A program made the position numbers and the translations under genes. 64,000 bases of DNA, from contig RAZH01000003.1 in NCBI GenBank assembly GCA_003612585.1, forward strand, positions 102,968 to 166,967, given 5' to 3'. This DNA comes from a bacterium 1XD42-54. GTDB lineage: Bacteria > Bacillota > Clostridia > Lachnospirales > Lachnospiraceae. Of the stretch, positions 26,701 through 36,014 are shown one piece after another (position 1 is the first letter of the stretch; every line of letters begins with the position of its first letter). The notes under the pieces are model-generated. The model ran no database searches, had not been told where the DNA came from, and worked only from the letters and a program-made list of their open reading frames with translations.

Positions 26701-28317
26701 TTATTTCTGCATCGCTTCCTGAAGCTCTTTGTCAAAGGAAACTCGCTCGCCACTCTCTGTGTCAAATACCATAGTTGCCTCGCTGTCTGCTGTATAGGCG
26801 CTCCATGCGGGTACATTTTCTCCGTTCGGATCACCAGTTCTTGCAAAGTTCACCCATGCGCTGCACATTTCATCCTGCAATTTGTATGCTTCCGGCGTAT
26901 TGCCATAGGAAGCGCCCACGCCGAGCAGATCCAGATTGTGGAATATAAACGGAATCTCACCGCAATGCCACAGGCTTACACCACCCTCGATCGGCGGCTC
27001 GTAGGAAACCAGATAAATGTAGTTTGCATCAGCGCCAGCCTCAATTCTTGTATTTACAACCTCGAATGCCGCACGGCGTTTGCTGTCGTCTACATAGTAT
27101 GCATTTGCATCCTTTTTCTCCGGCCATGCCTGACGGAATGCTTCCAGAACGCTCTCTGCCTTCTCGCCAAATTTCTCTTCCAGTTTGGCGCTTACTTCTT
27201 CCTCCGTCCAGTCATTTTTATTTACAGCGTTCGGGTCCACCTCAGAGAACGAATTGCTCTCTCCAAATGTACTTCCGATCATAAGCGGAACGTCGTTTGT
27301 CCACTCCTGCAGACCGCCGTCCAGAGGAGCTGCCGGAAGATAATCGCCATCAATTACCGGCACCCAGCTTCCGCCTGTGCCAAGCTCATCTTTTACTCTC
27401 TTCTGTGCCTCTGAAGCCGCTGCATCCAGGGCATCATACGGAACATCCTTCAGCTGATCCACCTGATCTCCGGTCAGTCCGAGATTCTCCAGTGTATAAG
27501 CTGCAACAAGCTGTGCTGCTTCCTGAGACTGATAAGAGGTGTTGGTACTCTGAACAACCGCACGGTCAAAGAGTCCTTCTGCCTCCGGTGTCATCATCAT
27601 GCTCATTACCTTACGTCCGCCACCGGACTGTCCGAAGATTGTTACATTTTCCGGATCACCACCGAAATTCGCGATATTTTCCTGAACCCATTTCAGGGAA
27701 GCCACGAGATCTCCAATACCTGCATTTCCTGAATATTTATACTCCTCGCCATACTGGGACAGATCAAGGTAACCCAGTACGTTCAGACGATGATTCACGG
27801 TTACGACTACCACATCGCCATACTCACTCAGGTTCTTTCCGTCATATGCCACACCCTCAATCGCAGAACCATTTGTAAATCCGCCGCCATGGAACCATAC
27901 CATAACAGGTTTCTTTGCCTCCGGATCAACGCTCTGTGTCCAGATATTCAAATTCTGGCAGTTTTCATTCTGCGCCCAGTAACGATGCGGAATCAGGAAA
28001 TCTCCGCCATCCGGACTCGTCATTTTCGTAATCGGTGCAGTCGGTCCATAAACGAGACAGTTCAGCACATCGTCCCATGCATCCGGAGCTTCCGGCATCT
28101 GGAATCTCTCTGCCTTTGCATAAGGAATACCACGGAATGTGTACGTACCCTCATCAATAAAACCGCGAACCTTTCCATACGCTGTGTCTACCACACCCTC
28201 TGTCTTGCTGACTACTACACTGCCCTGCGCCTCAGTAGTTTCTGCTGCCATTACGGATACAGCCGATGACGCTGCCAGAGCTGCGCTTAACATGATACAA
28301 ACCAGTTTCTTTTTCAT
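26701..28317 (-). CDS. Secreted type B carboxylesterase
   Basis: 538 aa with a signal peptide (cleavage near VMAAE). Carboxylesterase/cholinesterase family features: FRGIPYA at 61-67, the oxyanion loop HGGGF at 143-147, the nucleophile elbow GQSGGG with Ser231 (GESAGG is usual), the acidic residue in GSTFGESNSF and the late His in LWHCGEIPF. It should hydrolyse ester groups outside the cell. Location directly upstream of the sugar-sensing operon suggests use on esterified plant polysaccharides or oligosaccharides, which is inference. Its promoter region carries a 19-bp direct repeat that fits AraC-type regulation. Confidence 0.93.
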   Translation of the reverse strand: MKKKLVCIMLSAALAASSAVSVMAAETTEAQGSVVVSKTEGVVDTAYGKVRGFIDEGTYTFRGIPYAKAERFQMPEAPDAWDDVLNCLVYGPTAPITKMTSPDGGDFLIPHRYWAQNENCQNLNIWTQSVDPEAKKPVMVWFHGGGFTNGSAIEGVAYDGKNLSEYGDVVVVTVNHRLNVLGYLDLSQYGEEYKYSGNAGIGDLVASLKWVQENIANFGGDPENVTIFGQSGGGRKVMSMMMTPEAEGLFDRAVVQSTNTSYQSQEAAQLVAAYTLENLGLTGDQVDQLKDVPYDALDAAASEAQKRVKDELGTGGSWVPVIDGDYLPAAPLDGGLQEWTNDVPLMIGSTFGESNSFSEVDPNAVNKNDWTEEEVSAKLEEKFGEKAESVLEAFRQAWPEKKDANAYYVDDSKRRAAFEVVNTRIEAGADANYIYLVSYEPPIEGGVSLWHCGEIPFIFHNLDLLGVGASYGNTPEAYKLQDEMCSAWVNFARTGDPNGENVPAWSAYTADSEATMVFDTESGERVSFDKELQEAMQK

Positions 28318-28347
28318 TTGGTTTCCCCCTTTAGTTTTGTTATGTTC

Positions 28348-28414
28348 ATTTTAATTAAAAATCCAGAGGAAAACTATCATTTTTCCGACATATTGACTAT
28401 CACTTTTTTGACAT
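28348..28414 (-). promoter_or_regulatory. Carboxylesterase promoter with tandem operator
   Basis: On the minus strand a -10 TAAAAT (28348-28353) is preceded by 17 bases and a poor -35 TAGTTT (28371-28376). Two direct copies of a 19-bp sequence lie at 28373-28391 and 28396-28414, 16 of 19 identical, 23 bases apart (about two helical turns). The proximal copy overlaps the -35. This is the arrangement expected for an AraC-type activator. Confidence 0.5.
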
Positions 28415-28574
28415 TTTACTAAATGCACGATTAAAAATAAGGACCGACATAAAAACACAAATGCCAGCCCTTATTCTTGAAAACTTTACTAAAAATGTTG
28501 TGATCCCATAAGAAATTCAGGAGTCACTCCTCCTTGGACTTCCACGAGAATGTTCTTACACTTTGTTAAAAAGA
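28415..28574. other. Intergenic region between PFOR and esterase genes
   Basis: No gene seen. It contains a plus-strand TTGACA near 28409 that has no gene to serve and a short GGAGTCACTCC palindrome near 28519. Nothing else could be supported. Confidence 0.4.
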
Positions 28575-28596
28575 CTGGGGGCTAATATGCCCCCAG
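28568..28596 (-). terminator. Terminator of the PFOR gene
   Basis: Perfect 8-bp stem CTGGGGGC/GCCCCCAG with a 6-nt loop at 28575-28596, followed on the minus strand by TCTTTTT. Confidence 0.85.
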
Positions 28597-28635
28597 CCCT
28601 CTATTCATCTGCTGTTATCTGACGCTCAGCACTGT

Positions 28636-31600
28636 TTACTCATTTCCGTACAGAGTAACCAGCTTGTTCAGATACTCATATCTTTCCTTGTTGAACTGTG
28701 CGTTCTTTGCAAACAGCTTCTCAGCTCTTTCCGGATTTGCTCTCTTCAGAGAGTTGTAACGAACTTCGCCGTCAAGGAATGCCATCAGGTCCTCGCTCGG
28801 AGCCTTGGAATCCAGTGTGAACTTGGACTCTGCTGCCGGGTTGAAGCGGAACAGATGCCAGTATCCTGACTTAACTGCCAGTTCTTCCTCTGTCTGAGCC
28901 TTGCTCATACCCTTCTTGATACCATGGTTGATACACGGAGCGTAAGCAATGATCAGTGACGGTCCCGGATAAGCCTCTGCCTCTGCGATTGCCTTAACGG
29001 TCTGATTGTAGTCAGCACCCATAGCAATCTGAGCAACGTATACGTAGCCGTAGCTCATTGCGATAGAAGCCATATCTTTCTTCTTAACCTCTTTACCGCC
29101 AGCTGCGAACTGTGCAACAGCACCCGGCTGTGTGGACTTGGAAGCCTGTCCGCCTGTGTTGGAGTAAACCTCGGTATCAAATACCATGATGTTGATATCC
29201 TGGCCGCTTGCAAGTACATGGTCAACGCCGCCGAAACCGATGTCGTATGCCCATCCGTCACCGCCAAAGATCCACTGTGACTTCTTGCCAAGGTAATCTT
29301 TATTCTTCAGAATCTCTTTGGAAGCTTCGCATCCGCAGTTCTCAAGAGCTGCGATCAGCTTGTCGGTAGCTGTGCCGTTTGTAGCACCTACTCCGTAGGT
29401 ATCCAGCCAGCCCTGAGCTGCTTCCTTCACGTCTGCCGGAGCATTTTCATTTGCAACGAGTGCTTCCACTTTTGCCTTCAGACCGCCTCTGATTGCGTTC
29501 TGTGCAAGGAGCATACCATAACCGAACTCAGCGTTATCCTCGAACAGGGAGTTGGACCATGCCGGACCCTGACCCTTTTCGTTTACTGTGTACGGTGTGG
29601 ACGGTGAAGAGTTACCCCAGATAGAGGAACATCCTGTTGCATTTGCGATGAACATTCTGTCACCGAACAGCTGTGTGATCAGTTTTGCGTACGGAGTCTC
29701 GCCGCAGCCTGCACATGCGCCTGAGAACTCAAGCAGCGGCTGTTTGAACTGAGATCCCTTTACGGTATTCTCTTTGAATTTCTCTACTACGTCAGCTTTT
29801 GCCGGAAGCTCTACTGCATAATCAAAATACTTCTGAGCTTCTACGTTTGCTTCCATATTTTCCATAGCAAGTGCCTTTGCACCCTTCTTGCCCGGGCAGA
29901 CATTTGCACAGGAACCACATCCCGTACAATCGAGAGCAGATACTACGATAGCAAACTTGTAATCAGCCATACCTGTCATCGGCAGAGTCTTCAGTCCTTC
30001 CGGAGCTGCAGCTACTTCTGCTTCTGTCATTGCAACCGGACGGATAACTGCATGCGGGCAAACGTATGCACAACGGTTACACTGGATACAGTTTTCCGGA
30101 TTCCATACCGGGATATCTACTGCGATACCACGTTTCTCGTATGCTGCAGAACCTGACGGTGTTGTGCCATCTACATAATCCTTGAATGCAGATACCGGGA
30201 GGTTGTTACCTTCCTGAGCATTTACTGCATGCTGAATGTTGTTTACGAAATCAACAACATCCTGTCTCTTTCCTGCGACATCCTTTGCGATGATGTCCTC
30301 TGCTTCCGCGTTCTTCCAGCTTTCCGGAACCTGAATCTCAACAACCTGCTTAGCGCCAGCGTCGATTGCATCGTAGTTCATCTGAACGATCGCATCACCC
30401 TTACGTCCGTAAGTAGCCTTTGCAGCAGCCTTCATGAGTTCGATTGCCTGCTCCTCCGGAATGATGTTTGCAAGCTTAAAGAATGCAGACTGAAGAACGG
30501 TATTGATACGTCCGCCAAGTCCGATTTCCTTACCGATCTTGATACCGTCGATTACATAGAATTTGATGTTGTGGTCAGCGATGAATTTCTTCACCTGGCC
30601 CGGAAGGTGATGCTCAAGACCTTCCATATCCCACGGACAGTTCAGAAGGAACGTACCGCCGTCTACCAGCTCCTGTACCATATTGTACTTACGTACATAG
30701 GACGGATTGTGGCATGCTACGAAGTTTGCTTTGTGGATCAGGTATGTGGACTTGATCGGAAGCTTACCGAAACGAAGGTGGGACATCGTAACGCCGCCGG
30801 ACTTCTTGGAGTCATAGTCAAAGTATGCCTGTGCATACATATCTGTATTATCACCAATGATCTTGATGGAGTTCTTGTTTGCACCTACGGTACCGTCTGC
30901 GCCAAGACCCCAGAACTTGCAGTTGATCGTACCTTCCGGTGTGGTAACGAGCGGAGCGCCCAGTTCCAGAGAAAGGTTTGTCACGTCATCTACAATACCG
31001 ATCGTGAATTTTTCTTTTGTTGTGTTGTTGTATACAGCAACGATCTGTGCCGGTGTCGTATCTTTGGAACCAAGTCCGTAACGTCCTGTAAAGATCGGTG
31101 TATCGTTGAATTTGCTGCCCTTCAGAGCTGCAACAACGTCAAGGTAAAGCGGCTCGCCAAGTGCGCCCGGCTCTTTTGTTCTGTCAAGAACTGTGATCTG
31201 CTTAACTGTCTCCGGAATAGCTGCAATCAGTGCTTCTGCGCTGAACGGTCTGTAAAGACGAACTTTCACAACGCCGACCTTCTCGCCTGCTGCCATCAGG
31301 TAGTCGATTGTCTCTTCGATTGTATCACAGACAGAACCCATAGCGATGATAACCTTCTCAGCATCAGCAGCGCCATAGTAGTTGAACAGCTTGTAATCCG
31401 TACCAATCTTAGCGTTTACTTTGTCCATATACTCCTGAACGATTGCCGGCATAGCATCGTAGTACGGGTTGATTGCTTCTCTTGCCTGGAAGAAGATATC
31501 CGGGTTCTGTGCAGAACCTCTCTGACACGGATGGTTCGGATTCAGGCACTGATCTCTCCATGCCTGCAGTGCATCCATATCTGTCATCTCTTTCAGATCT

Positions 31601-32166
31601 TCATAATCCCATGTCTCGATCTTCTGGATCTCGTGGGAAGTACGGAAACCATCAAAGAAGTTGATGAACGGAAGACGTCCCTTGATTGCAGAAAGATGAG
31701 CAACCGGTGTCAGGTCCATAACCTCCTGTACGCTGGATTCACACAGCATACATGCGCCAGTCTGACGGCATGCATAAACGTCAGAGTGGTCACCGAAAAT
31801 AGAAAGTGCATGGCTTGCAAGAGCACGAGCAGATACGTTGAATACACCCGGAAGTCTCTCACCAGCTACCTTGTAAAGGTTCGGGATCATCAGAAGGAGA
31901 CCCTGTGACGCGGTATATGTAGTCGTCAGTGCTCCTGCTGCAAGAGATCCGTGTACGGTACCGGCAGCACCTGCCTCTGACTGCATCTCTGTAACCTGTA
32001 CAGTCTGTCCGAACATGTTAAGACGGCCCTGTGTTGCCCATTCGTCTGTGGCTTCAGCCATAACGGATGACGGGGTAATCGGGAAAATAGCGGCAACGTC
32101 TGTAAATGCATAGGAAGCATGTGCTGCTGCATGATTACCATCCATGGTCTTCATTTTTCTTGCCAT
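28636..32166 (-). CDS. nifJ: Pyruvate:ferredoxin (flavodoxin) oxidoreductase
   Basis: 1176 aa, the full single-chain form. In order: domain I with TDVAAIFPITPSS, domain II, the gamma domain, a ferredoxin-like domain with two 4Fe-4S motifs (CIQCNRCAYVCPHAV and CTGCGSCANVCPG), and the C-terminal thiamine diphosphate domain (CAGCGETPYAKL, GDGWAYDIGFGGVDHVLASG, EVYSNTGGQ). It converts pyruvate and CoA to acetyl-CoA, CO2 and reduced ferredoxin, the central step of clostridial fermentation. Single-gene transcript: AGGAGG before the ATG and a strong terminator after the stop. The coding sequence is highly biased, as expected of an abundant enzyme, giving long antisense open frames that are not genes. 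Confidence 0.98.
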   Translation of the reverse strand: MARKMKTMDGNHAAAHASYAFTDVAAIFPITPSSVMAEATDEWATQGRLNMFGQTVQVTEMQSEAGAAGTVHGSLAAGALTTTYTASQGLLLMIPNLYKVAGERLPGVFNVSARALASHALSIFGDHSDVYACRQTGACMLCESSVQEVMDLTPVAHLSAIKGRLPFINFFDGFRTSHEIQKIETWDYEDLKEMTDMDALQAWRDQCLNPNHPCQRGSAQNPDIFFQAREAINPYYDAMPAIVQEYMDKVNAKIGTDYKLFNYYGAADAEKVIIAMGSVCDTIEETIDYLMAAGEKVGVVKVRLYRPFSAEALIAAIPETVKQITVLDRTKEPGALGEPLYLDVVAALKGSKFNDTPIFTGRYGLGSKDTTPAQIVAVYNNTTKEKFTIGIVDDVTNLSLELGAPLVTTPEGTINCKFWGLGADGTVGANKNSIKIIGDNTDMYAQAYFDYDSKKSGGVTMSHLRFGKLPIKSTYLIHKANFVACHNPSYVRKYNMVQELVDGGTFLLNCPWDMEGLEHHLPGQVKKFIADHNIKFYVIDGIKIGKEIGLGGRINTVLQSAFFKLANIIPEEQAIELMKAAAKATYGRKGDAIVQMNYDAIDAGAKQVVEIQVPESWKNAEAEDIIAKDVAGKRQDVVDFVNNIQHAVNAQEGNNLPVSAFKDYVDGTTPSGSAAYEKRGIAVDIPVWNPENCIQCNRCAYVCPHAVIRPVAMTEAEVAAAPEGLKTLPMTGMADYKFAIVVSALDCTGCGSCANVCPGKKGAKALAMENMEANVEAQKYFDYAVELPAKADVVEKFKENTVKGSQFKQPLLEFSGACAGCGETPYAKLITQLFGDRMFIANATGCSSIWGNSSPSTPYTVNEKGQGPAWSNSLFEDNAEFGYGMLLAQNAIRGGLKAKVEALVANENAPADVKEAAQGWLDTYGVGATNGTATDKLIAALENCGCEASKEILKNKDYLGKKSQWIFGGDGWAYDIGFGGVDHVLASGQDINIMVFDTEVYSNTGGQASKSTQPGAVAQFAAGGKEVKKKDMASIAMSYGYVYVAQIAMGADYNQTVKAIAEAEAYPGPSLIIAYAPCINHGIKKGMSKAQTEEELAVKSGYWHLFRFNPAAESKFTLDSKAPSEDLMAFLDGEVRYNSLKRANPERAEKLFAKNAQFNKERYEYLNKLVTLYGNE

Positions 32167-32306
32167 TTTGAAAATTCCTCCTTATTTTTTTGAGTCCATA
32201 TACTCATTATTACTTCTCATACGGATTCAATTCTAGCACATATACCGATATTTGTCCATTTCAGACATCCTGTTTTTCCTGTTTTTTTTGTTTTTTTCTT
32301 CATACA

Positions 32307-32330
32307 AATGCAGGCGTTTCCGCCTGCATT
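32307..32330. terminator. Palindromic terminator after the CGGC-domain gene
   Basis: A perfect 10-bp-arm palindrome (AATGCAGGCG / CGCCTGCATT, 4-nt loop). It ends the B12-transport operon on the minus strand; a T-poor tail makes it only moderately typical. Confidence 0.65.
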
Positions 32331-32385
32331 GTGGCTTCTCACAAATAAAACGGAAGTATGCCATGCATACTCCCGCAATCCCGCT

Positions 32386-32724
32386 TCAGTGCGTCCCTCT
32401 CACCACTTCAATCCCGTGCGCACCCAGCCATTCTCCAATTTGTGTCATAACCGGACATTCCTCTGCGTCTTTACTTTTCGTGCACACGCCAAAGTGAACC
32501 ACTTCGGTTCCTTCCGAAACGAGCCTTTCCAGCTTCTCTTTCAGCCCTGCGCTGTTTTGCGGCATATTGCCGCATCCATTGCATCTTGCAAAGGCGGTCA
32601 GCACTACTTCTTCCTCCTGATAAACCGTAAACTTTCCGGTTTTGGTTGCCCAGGCTTTCATACATGCTGCTCCTGCACATACCTCATTAGCCTTCAGGCA
32701 ATTAAACATTGCTACTTTCTTCAT
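32386..32724 (-). CDS. CGGC-domain putative metal-binding protein
   Basis: 112 aa, soluble. Cys9 (FNCLKANEVCAGAAC cluster) and the CNGCGN motif near residue 49 together with CTKSKDAEECP near 81 match the CGGC domain, a small Cys-rich family thought to bind metals. The ATG overlaps the end of the transporter ATPase gene by 23 bases and has its own GGGAGG, so it is translated from the same riboswitch-controlled transcript. Its link to corrinoid or cobalt handling is inferred from this coupling only; no biochemical role of the family is established. Confidence 0.85.
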   Translation of the reverse strand: MKKVAMFNCLKANEVCAGAACMKAWATKTGKFTVYQEEEVVLTAFARCNGCGNMPQNSAGLKEKLERLVSEGTEVVHFGVCTKSKDAEECPVMTQIGEWLGAHGIEVVRGTH

Positions 32725-33505
32725 TGTCCTCCCTTATTTTTCTGTAAGTAGGATGATAAAGAATATGTATTTCCCCTTTTTCATCTTTGATTACATCCGC
32801 ATCAACTTCATAGACCTCTTTGATAAATTCCGGCGTCAGCACTTCCTCCGGCGTTCCGCTCTTTATTATTAATCCATTTTCCACCACCAGAAGCCGGTCG
32901 CAGTACATCGCTGCTATATTCAGATCGTGAATCGCTGCAATCACCGTCAGATTCAGCCCTTTTACAATATTCATAAGCTGAAGCTGATATTTGATATCCA
33001 GATGGTTTGTCGGCTCATCCAGAATGAGGCAAGGTGTTTTCTGCGCCAGCGCCCGGGCCAGAATAATTCTCTGCTGCTCTCCGCCTGACAGCGTAGAAAA
33101 GGAACGGTCTTCAAACGCACTCATCCCCACCGTTTTCAGAGCTGCCCGGACAATCTGATAATCTTCGGCGCTGTCCCTTTCCATTGCCCGTTTATGTGGT
33201 GCGCGGCCCATCAGAACCACTTCACGGACAGAAAATTCAAAATTGTAATAATTATGCTGCGCCACAACTGCCATCTTCTTGGCAGAATCACGCACCGCAT
33301 AAGACTTCAGCGGTTTGCCATCCAGCAAAACAGCCCCTTTACTCGGCTGCAGGACCCGGTAAATACATTTCAGCAGTGTGCTTTTTCCGCTTCCATTGGG
33401 CCCGATCACCCCCACAAACTCTTTTTTTCCCACATGGAGGTCAATCCCTTTCAGGATTTTCGCATTTCCCAGAGCCAGCTCCACCTTCTTAGTCTCAATC
33501 TTCAT
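32702..33505 (-). CDS. btuD: ABC transporter ATPase, corrinoid/siderophore type
   Basis: 267 aa with Walker A GPNGSGKST, Q-loop VVAQHNYYNF, signature LSGGEQQR, Walker B CLILDEPTNHLD and H-loop IHDLN. It belongs to the FecE/BtuD/HmuV group that energises uptake of B12, haem and ferric siderophores. The last 45 residues are an extra charged tail. It overlaps the permease gene by 4 bases and is overlapped by the CGGC gene. The cobalamin riboswitch upstream of the operon makes corrinoid the most likely substrate. Confidence 0.93.
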   Translation of the reverse strand: MKIETKKVELALGNAKILKGIDLHVGKKEFVGVIGPNGSGKSTLLKCIYRVLQPSKGAVLLDGKPLKSYAVRDSAKKMAVVAQHNYYNFEFSVREVVLMGRAPHKRAMERDSAEDYQIVRAALKTVGMSAFEDRSFSTLSGGEQQRIILARALAQKTPCLILDEPTNHLDIKYQLQLMNIVKGLNLTVIAAIHDLNIAAMYCDRLLVVENGLIIKSGTPEEVLTPEFIKEVYEVDADVIKDEKGEIHILYHPTYRKIREDNEESSNV

Positions 33506-34590
33506 GAATCACCGCCTCCGAATCCGTAGCGTTTTCGAACCATCAGGTAAATAAAACAGGGAGCTCCAATCATAGAGGTCAGAAGCCCCACCGGCAATTC
33601 CATTCCGGGAAGGATAATACGGCAGAGCACATCCGCCCAAATCAGGAAAATTGCTCCGATCAGCGCGCAAATCGGCAGTATCTTTTTATGATCCGTGCCA
33701 AATACCATTCGGACCAGATGGGGGATAATCAGTCCCACAAACCCGATGGTACCGGAGGAATACACGACAAATCCCACAACCGCAGCCGAAACCAGCAGAT
33801 AAACCTGACGAAGCCTGTGCAGGTCGGTTCCCAGTGTGATTGCCGTCTCATCTCCCAAAAGCATCAGATTTAAGTTGCGGTACTGACTCCAGAAAAACAG
33901 CAATGCCAGAACCACAATAGGGAAAACCACTGCAATGTTTTCCCAGCTTGCCCCCGCAAAGCTGCCCATCAGCCAGAACGTTACATTTTTCAGCGCATCG
34001 TTATCGCTGCTAAAATATACCACAAAGCTTGAAAAAGAACTGCACACAGAACTTAAGGCCATTCCTCCCAGAAGAAGCTTGACAGACGTTGCCCTTCCTC
34101 CGATATTCGCCAGCGCAACAACGGCGATGGAAATTCCGAATGCGCCCAGAAAGGCCATCACGCCCACATAGTTCGATCCGAATCTCGCTCCGACTCCCAG
34201 GAGAATCGCAACTGTGGCTCCAAGAGACGCGCCTGAGGAAATGCCCAGCGTATACGGCTCCGCCAGCGGATTTTTCACAACCGCCTGCATAATGACGCCA
34301 CATACAGCCAATCCCATCCCTACTGCCATGGACAGCATCAGCCTGGGCAAACGAATAAAGCATACGACGTCGTATATTTTTCCGCTTCCGTACACAGAAG
34401 CATCTCCTATGCCAAATAGCTGATACAGAATGACTCCGTACACATCCCGAAAAGGGATGCGCACAGAGCCAAAAGTTACTGCAAGCAGTACAGACAAAAT
34501 CAGCAGTATCAGCAAAACAATCATAGTCATCACATAACCTGGCGTCTTTTTAATCAGACCTGCTTTTTTGTCGTTCATATCCTTATTCAT
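33502..34590 (-). CDS. btuC: FecCD/BtuC-family permease
   Basis: 362 aa with about ten membrane segments. Family motifs include RLPRLMLSMAVGMGLAVCGV, the NPLAEPYTLGISSGASLGA segment and GTIGFVGLIIPHLVRMVFG in the last third. It forms the dimeric channel of a type II importer. The start at 34590 is two bases after the binding-protein stop; an internal Met at residue 5 is an alternative. Second gene of the riboswitch operon. Confidence 0.95.
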   Translation of the reverse strand: MNKDMNDKKAGLIKKTPGYVMTMIVLLILLILSVLLAVTFGSVRIPFRDVYGVILYQLFGIGDASVYGSGKIYDVVCFIRLPRLMLSMAVGMGLAVCGVIMQAVVKNPLAEPYTLGISSGASLGATVAILLGVGARFGSNYVGVMAFLGAFGISIAVVALANIGGRATSVKLLLGGMALSSVCSSFSSFVVYFSSDNDALKNVTFWLMGSFAGASWENIAVVFPIVVLALLFFWSQYRNLNLMLLGDETAITLGTDLHRLRQVYLLVSAAVVGFVVYSSGTIGFVGLIIPHLVRMVFGTDHKKILPICALIGAIFLIWADVLCRIILPGMELPVGLLTSMIGAPCFIYLMVRKRYGFGGGDS

Positions 34591-34592
34591 CC

Positions 34593-35612
34593 TTACTCCG
34601 TATAAAGCTCCGGATAAAGAGCTTTTCCGATCTCATTCAGTCCGTTGATTGTACGTACGCCGCTGGTGTAAACATCGGAAAGATCAATGGCATATACAGC
34701 TCCGTTCTGTACGGCCTTCAGGCTTGCATAGCCCTGATCGCCTGTCAGGTTCTCTGTTTTTGTCTCGTCACCGATCACAAAAATCACATCCGGGTCAAGA
34801 TTAATAAGATCCTCAGCGCCGAGATCTCCTGCCGCATCCAGCAGCTCTGCGCCCATTTCTGTTATCATATTTCCTGCAAGCGTCGTCTTGTCATAATTCC
34901 AGATAGAATCCTTCATAAATTCCACAACCAGAACTTTTTTCTTTTCCTGTCCTTCGGTAGCCTCCGTAACACGCGCCACCTCATCTTTCATTTCGTCAAC
35001 GATTTCCTGCGCCTTATCCTCCACGTCAAAAATCCTACCAATGGTCAGGATATCGGTATATTCATTTTCCAGAGTACGATTTTCACTGATATCATTGGAA
35101 TTCAGTGCCATGTAGGTATGGATTCCATTTTCATGCCAGTAATCCACGTCGCCGATGGTTTTGTCCGAAAAAGAGGATTTCCAGCCCAGAATGAAATCCG
35201 GTTCCATCATAATCGCATATTCCTTGCTCATTGCCGCATTGGTATCCACAAACTCATTGTATTCCTTTCCGGACGCGACCTTATCAAACTCCTCCTGAAG
35301 CTCTGGAAGAACGCTCTCTTTGCTGACTCCTACCGCGCAGATAATCCGGTCTCCCAGGCCAAGCGCCAACATCGTCTCCAGGGAATTCTGCCAGAAGGTC
35401 AGAACCCTCTCCGGTGCCTTTTCAAACGTTTCCTCTACCGGCTCCTTCGCATAATTGAAGGTGGATACCGTCAGCGGATAATTTGCCGACACTTCTGCTG
35501 CTTCTGTCAATACTTCTGTTTCTCCTTCTGCCCTGACCACCGCACCTGTGCCGGTAACCAGTGACGCTGCCATGCCCACGCACAGCAATAAACTTACTGC
35601 TCTTTTCTTCAT
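34593..35612 (-). CDS. btuF: Periplasmic-binding-type corrinoid/iron receptor
   Basis: 339 aa from ATG 35612 with GGAGG close upstream; the longer open frame to 35822 reads through the riboswitch and is not coding. A signal peptide ends at VVRAEG. The rest is a class III binding fold: APERVLTFWQNSLETMLALGLGDRIICAV, a long central helix, then EDLINLDPDVIFVIGDE. Oddly for a Firmicute there is no clear lipobox, since the only Cys (LLLCVG) lacks a small residue before it, so retention at the membrane is unexplained. First gene of the operon. B12 or another corrinoid as ligand is inferred from the riboswitch. Confidence 0.9.
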   Translation of the reverse strand: MKKRAVSLLLCVGMAASLVTGTGAVVRAEGETEVLTEAAEVSANYPLTVSTFNYAKEPVEETFEKAPERVLTFWQNSLETMLALGLGDRIICAVGVSKESVLPELQEEFDKVASGKEYNEFVDTNAAMSKEYAIMMEPDFILGWKSSFSDKTIGDVDYWHENGIHTYMALNSNDISENRTLENEYTDILTIGRIFDVEDKAQEIVDEMKDEVARVTEATEGQEKKKVLVVEFMKDSIWNYDKTTLAGNMITEMGAELLDAAGDLGAEDLINLDPDVIFVIGDETKTENLTGDQGYASLKAVQNGAVYAIDLSDVYTSGVRTINGLNEIGKALYPELYTE

Positions 35613-35659
35613 TTTTCCTCCATGTTCCCTTCCCGGAACGCAGATAAGCCTTTTGAACA

Positions 35660-35692
35660 CAAAAAATAAAGTGCCGCCTGACACTTTATCCT
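35660..35692 (-). terminator. Riboswitch expression-platform terminator
   Basis: On the minus strand ATAAAGTG and CACTTTAT form an 8-bp stem followed by TTTTTT. It lies between the aptamer and the btuF start codon, so corrinoid binding should end transcription here. Confidence 0.85.
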
Positions 35693-35737
35693 TAATATCC
35701 TCTAAGCTATTCCAGTGCAATATCTTTGGCGGGAAGA

Positions 35738-35905
35738 TTTGACTGTCGCTGCAAAGCAGGTTTCCTGACTCTACCTCCTGGCAATTCCGCCTTCTCATGC
35801 TCGCACACAATGGCTGACTCACGTCATGGAATATGCCGCGTAATTACAGTGACCCGATCGTGCAGGAATCTCACCTGACTTCCCTTTTAAATCTACTGTT
35901 CCACA
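35738..35905 (-). promoter_or_regulatory. Cobalamin riboswitch
   Basis: The minus strand carries the class landmarks in order: GGGAAGTCAGGTG from 35884 downward, ATTCCTGCACG, a CGGGTCACTGTAA segment, AGCCATTG, GAGAAGGCGG, and the B12 box AGTCAGGAAACCTGC at 35756-35770. It controls the btuF-btuC-btuD-CGGC operon, probably by transcription termination at the hairpin that follows. Confidence 0.93.
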
Positions 35906-36014
35906 TCTATGCGGAATGTAAATCACTTTGCTGCATCTTTTATATTGTTTACTTTTTTAACATAACACGGGCAACAATTTCTGTCAATAAATACCACATG
36001 GATTTTTACACTTT

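Noticed and set aside
30229-31908. Open frame of 559 codons on the plus strand
   Set aside because: It lies wholly antisense to PFOR, has a composition typical of an antisense shadow (many Cys, Leu, Ile), and no ribosome binding site.
35613-35822. N-terminal extension of the corrinoid-binding protein
   Set aside because: The extra codons read through the riboswitch and its terminator; the ATG at 35612 has its own ribosome site and begins a signal peptide.
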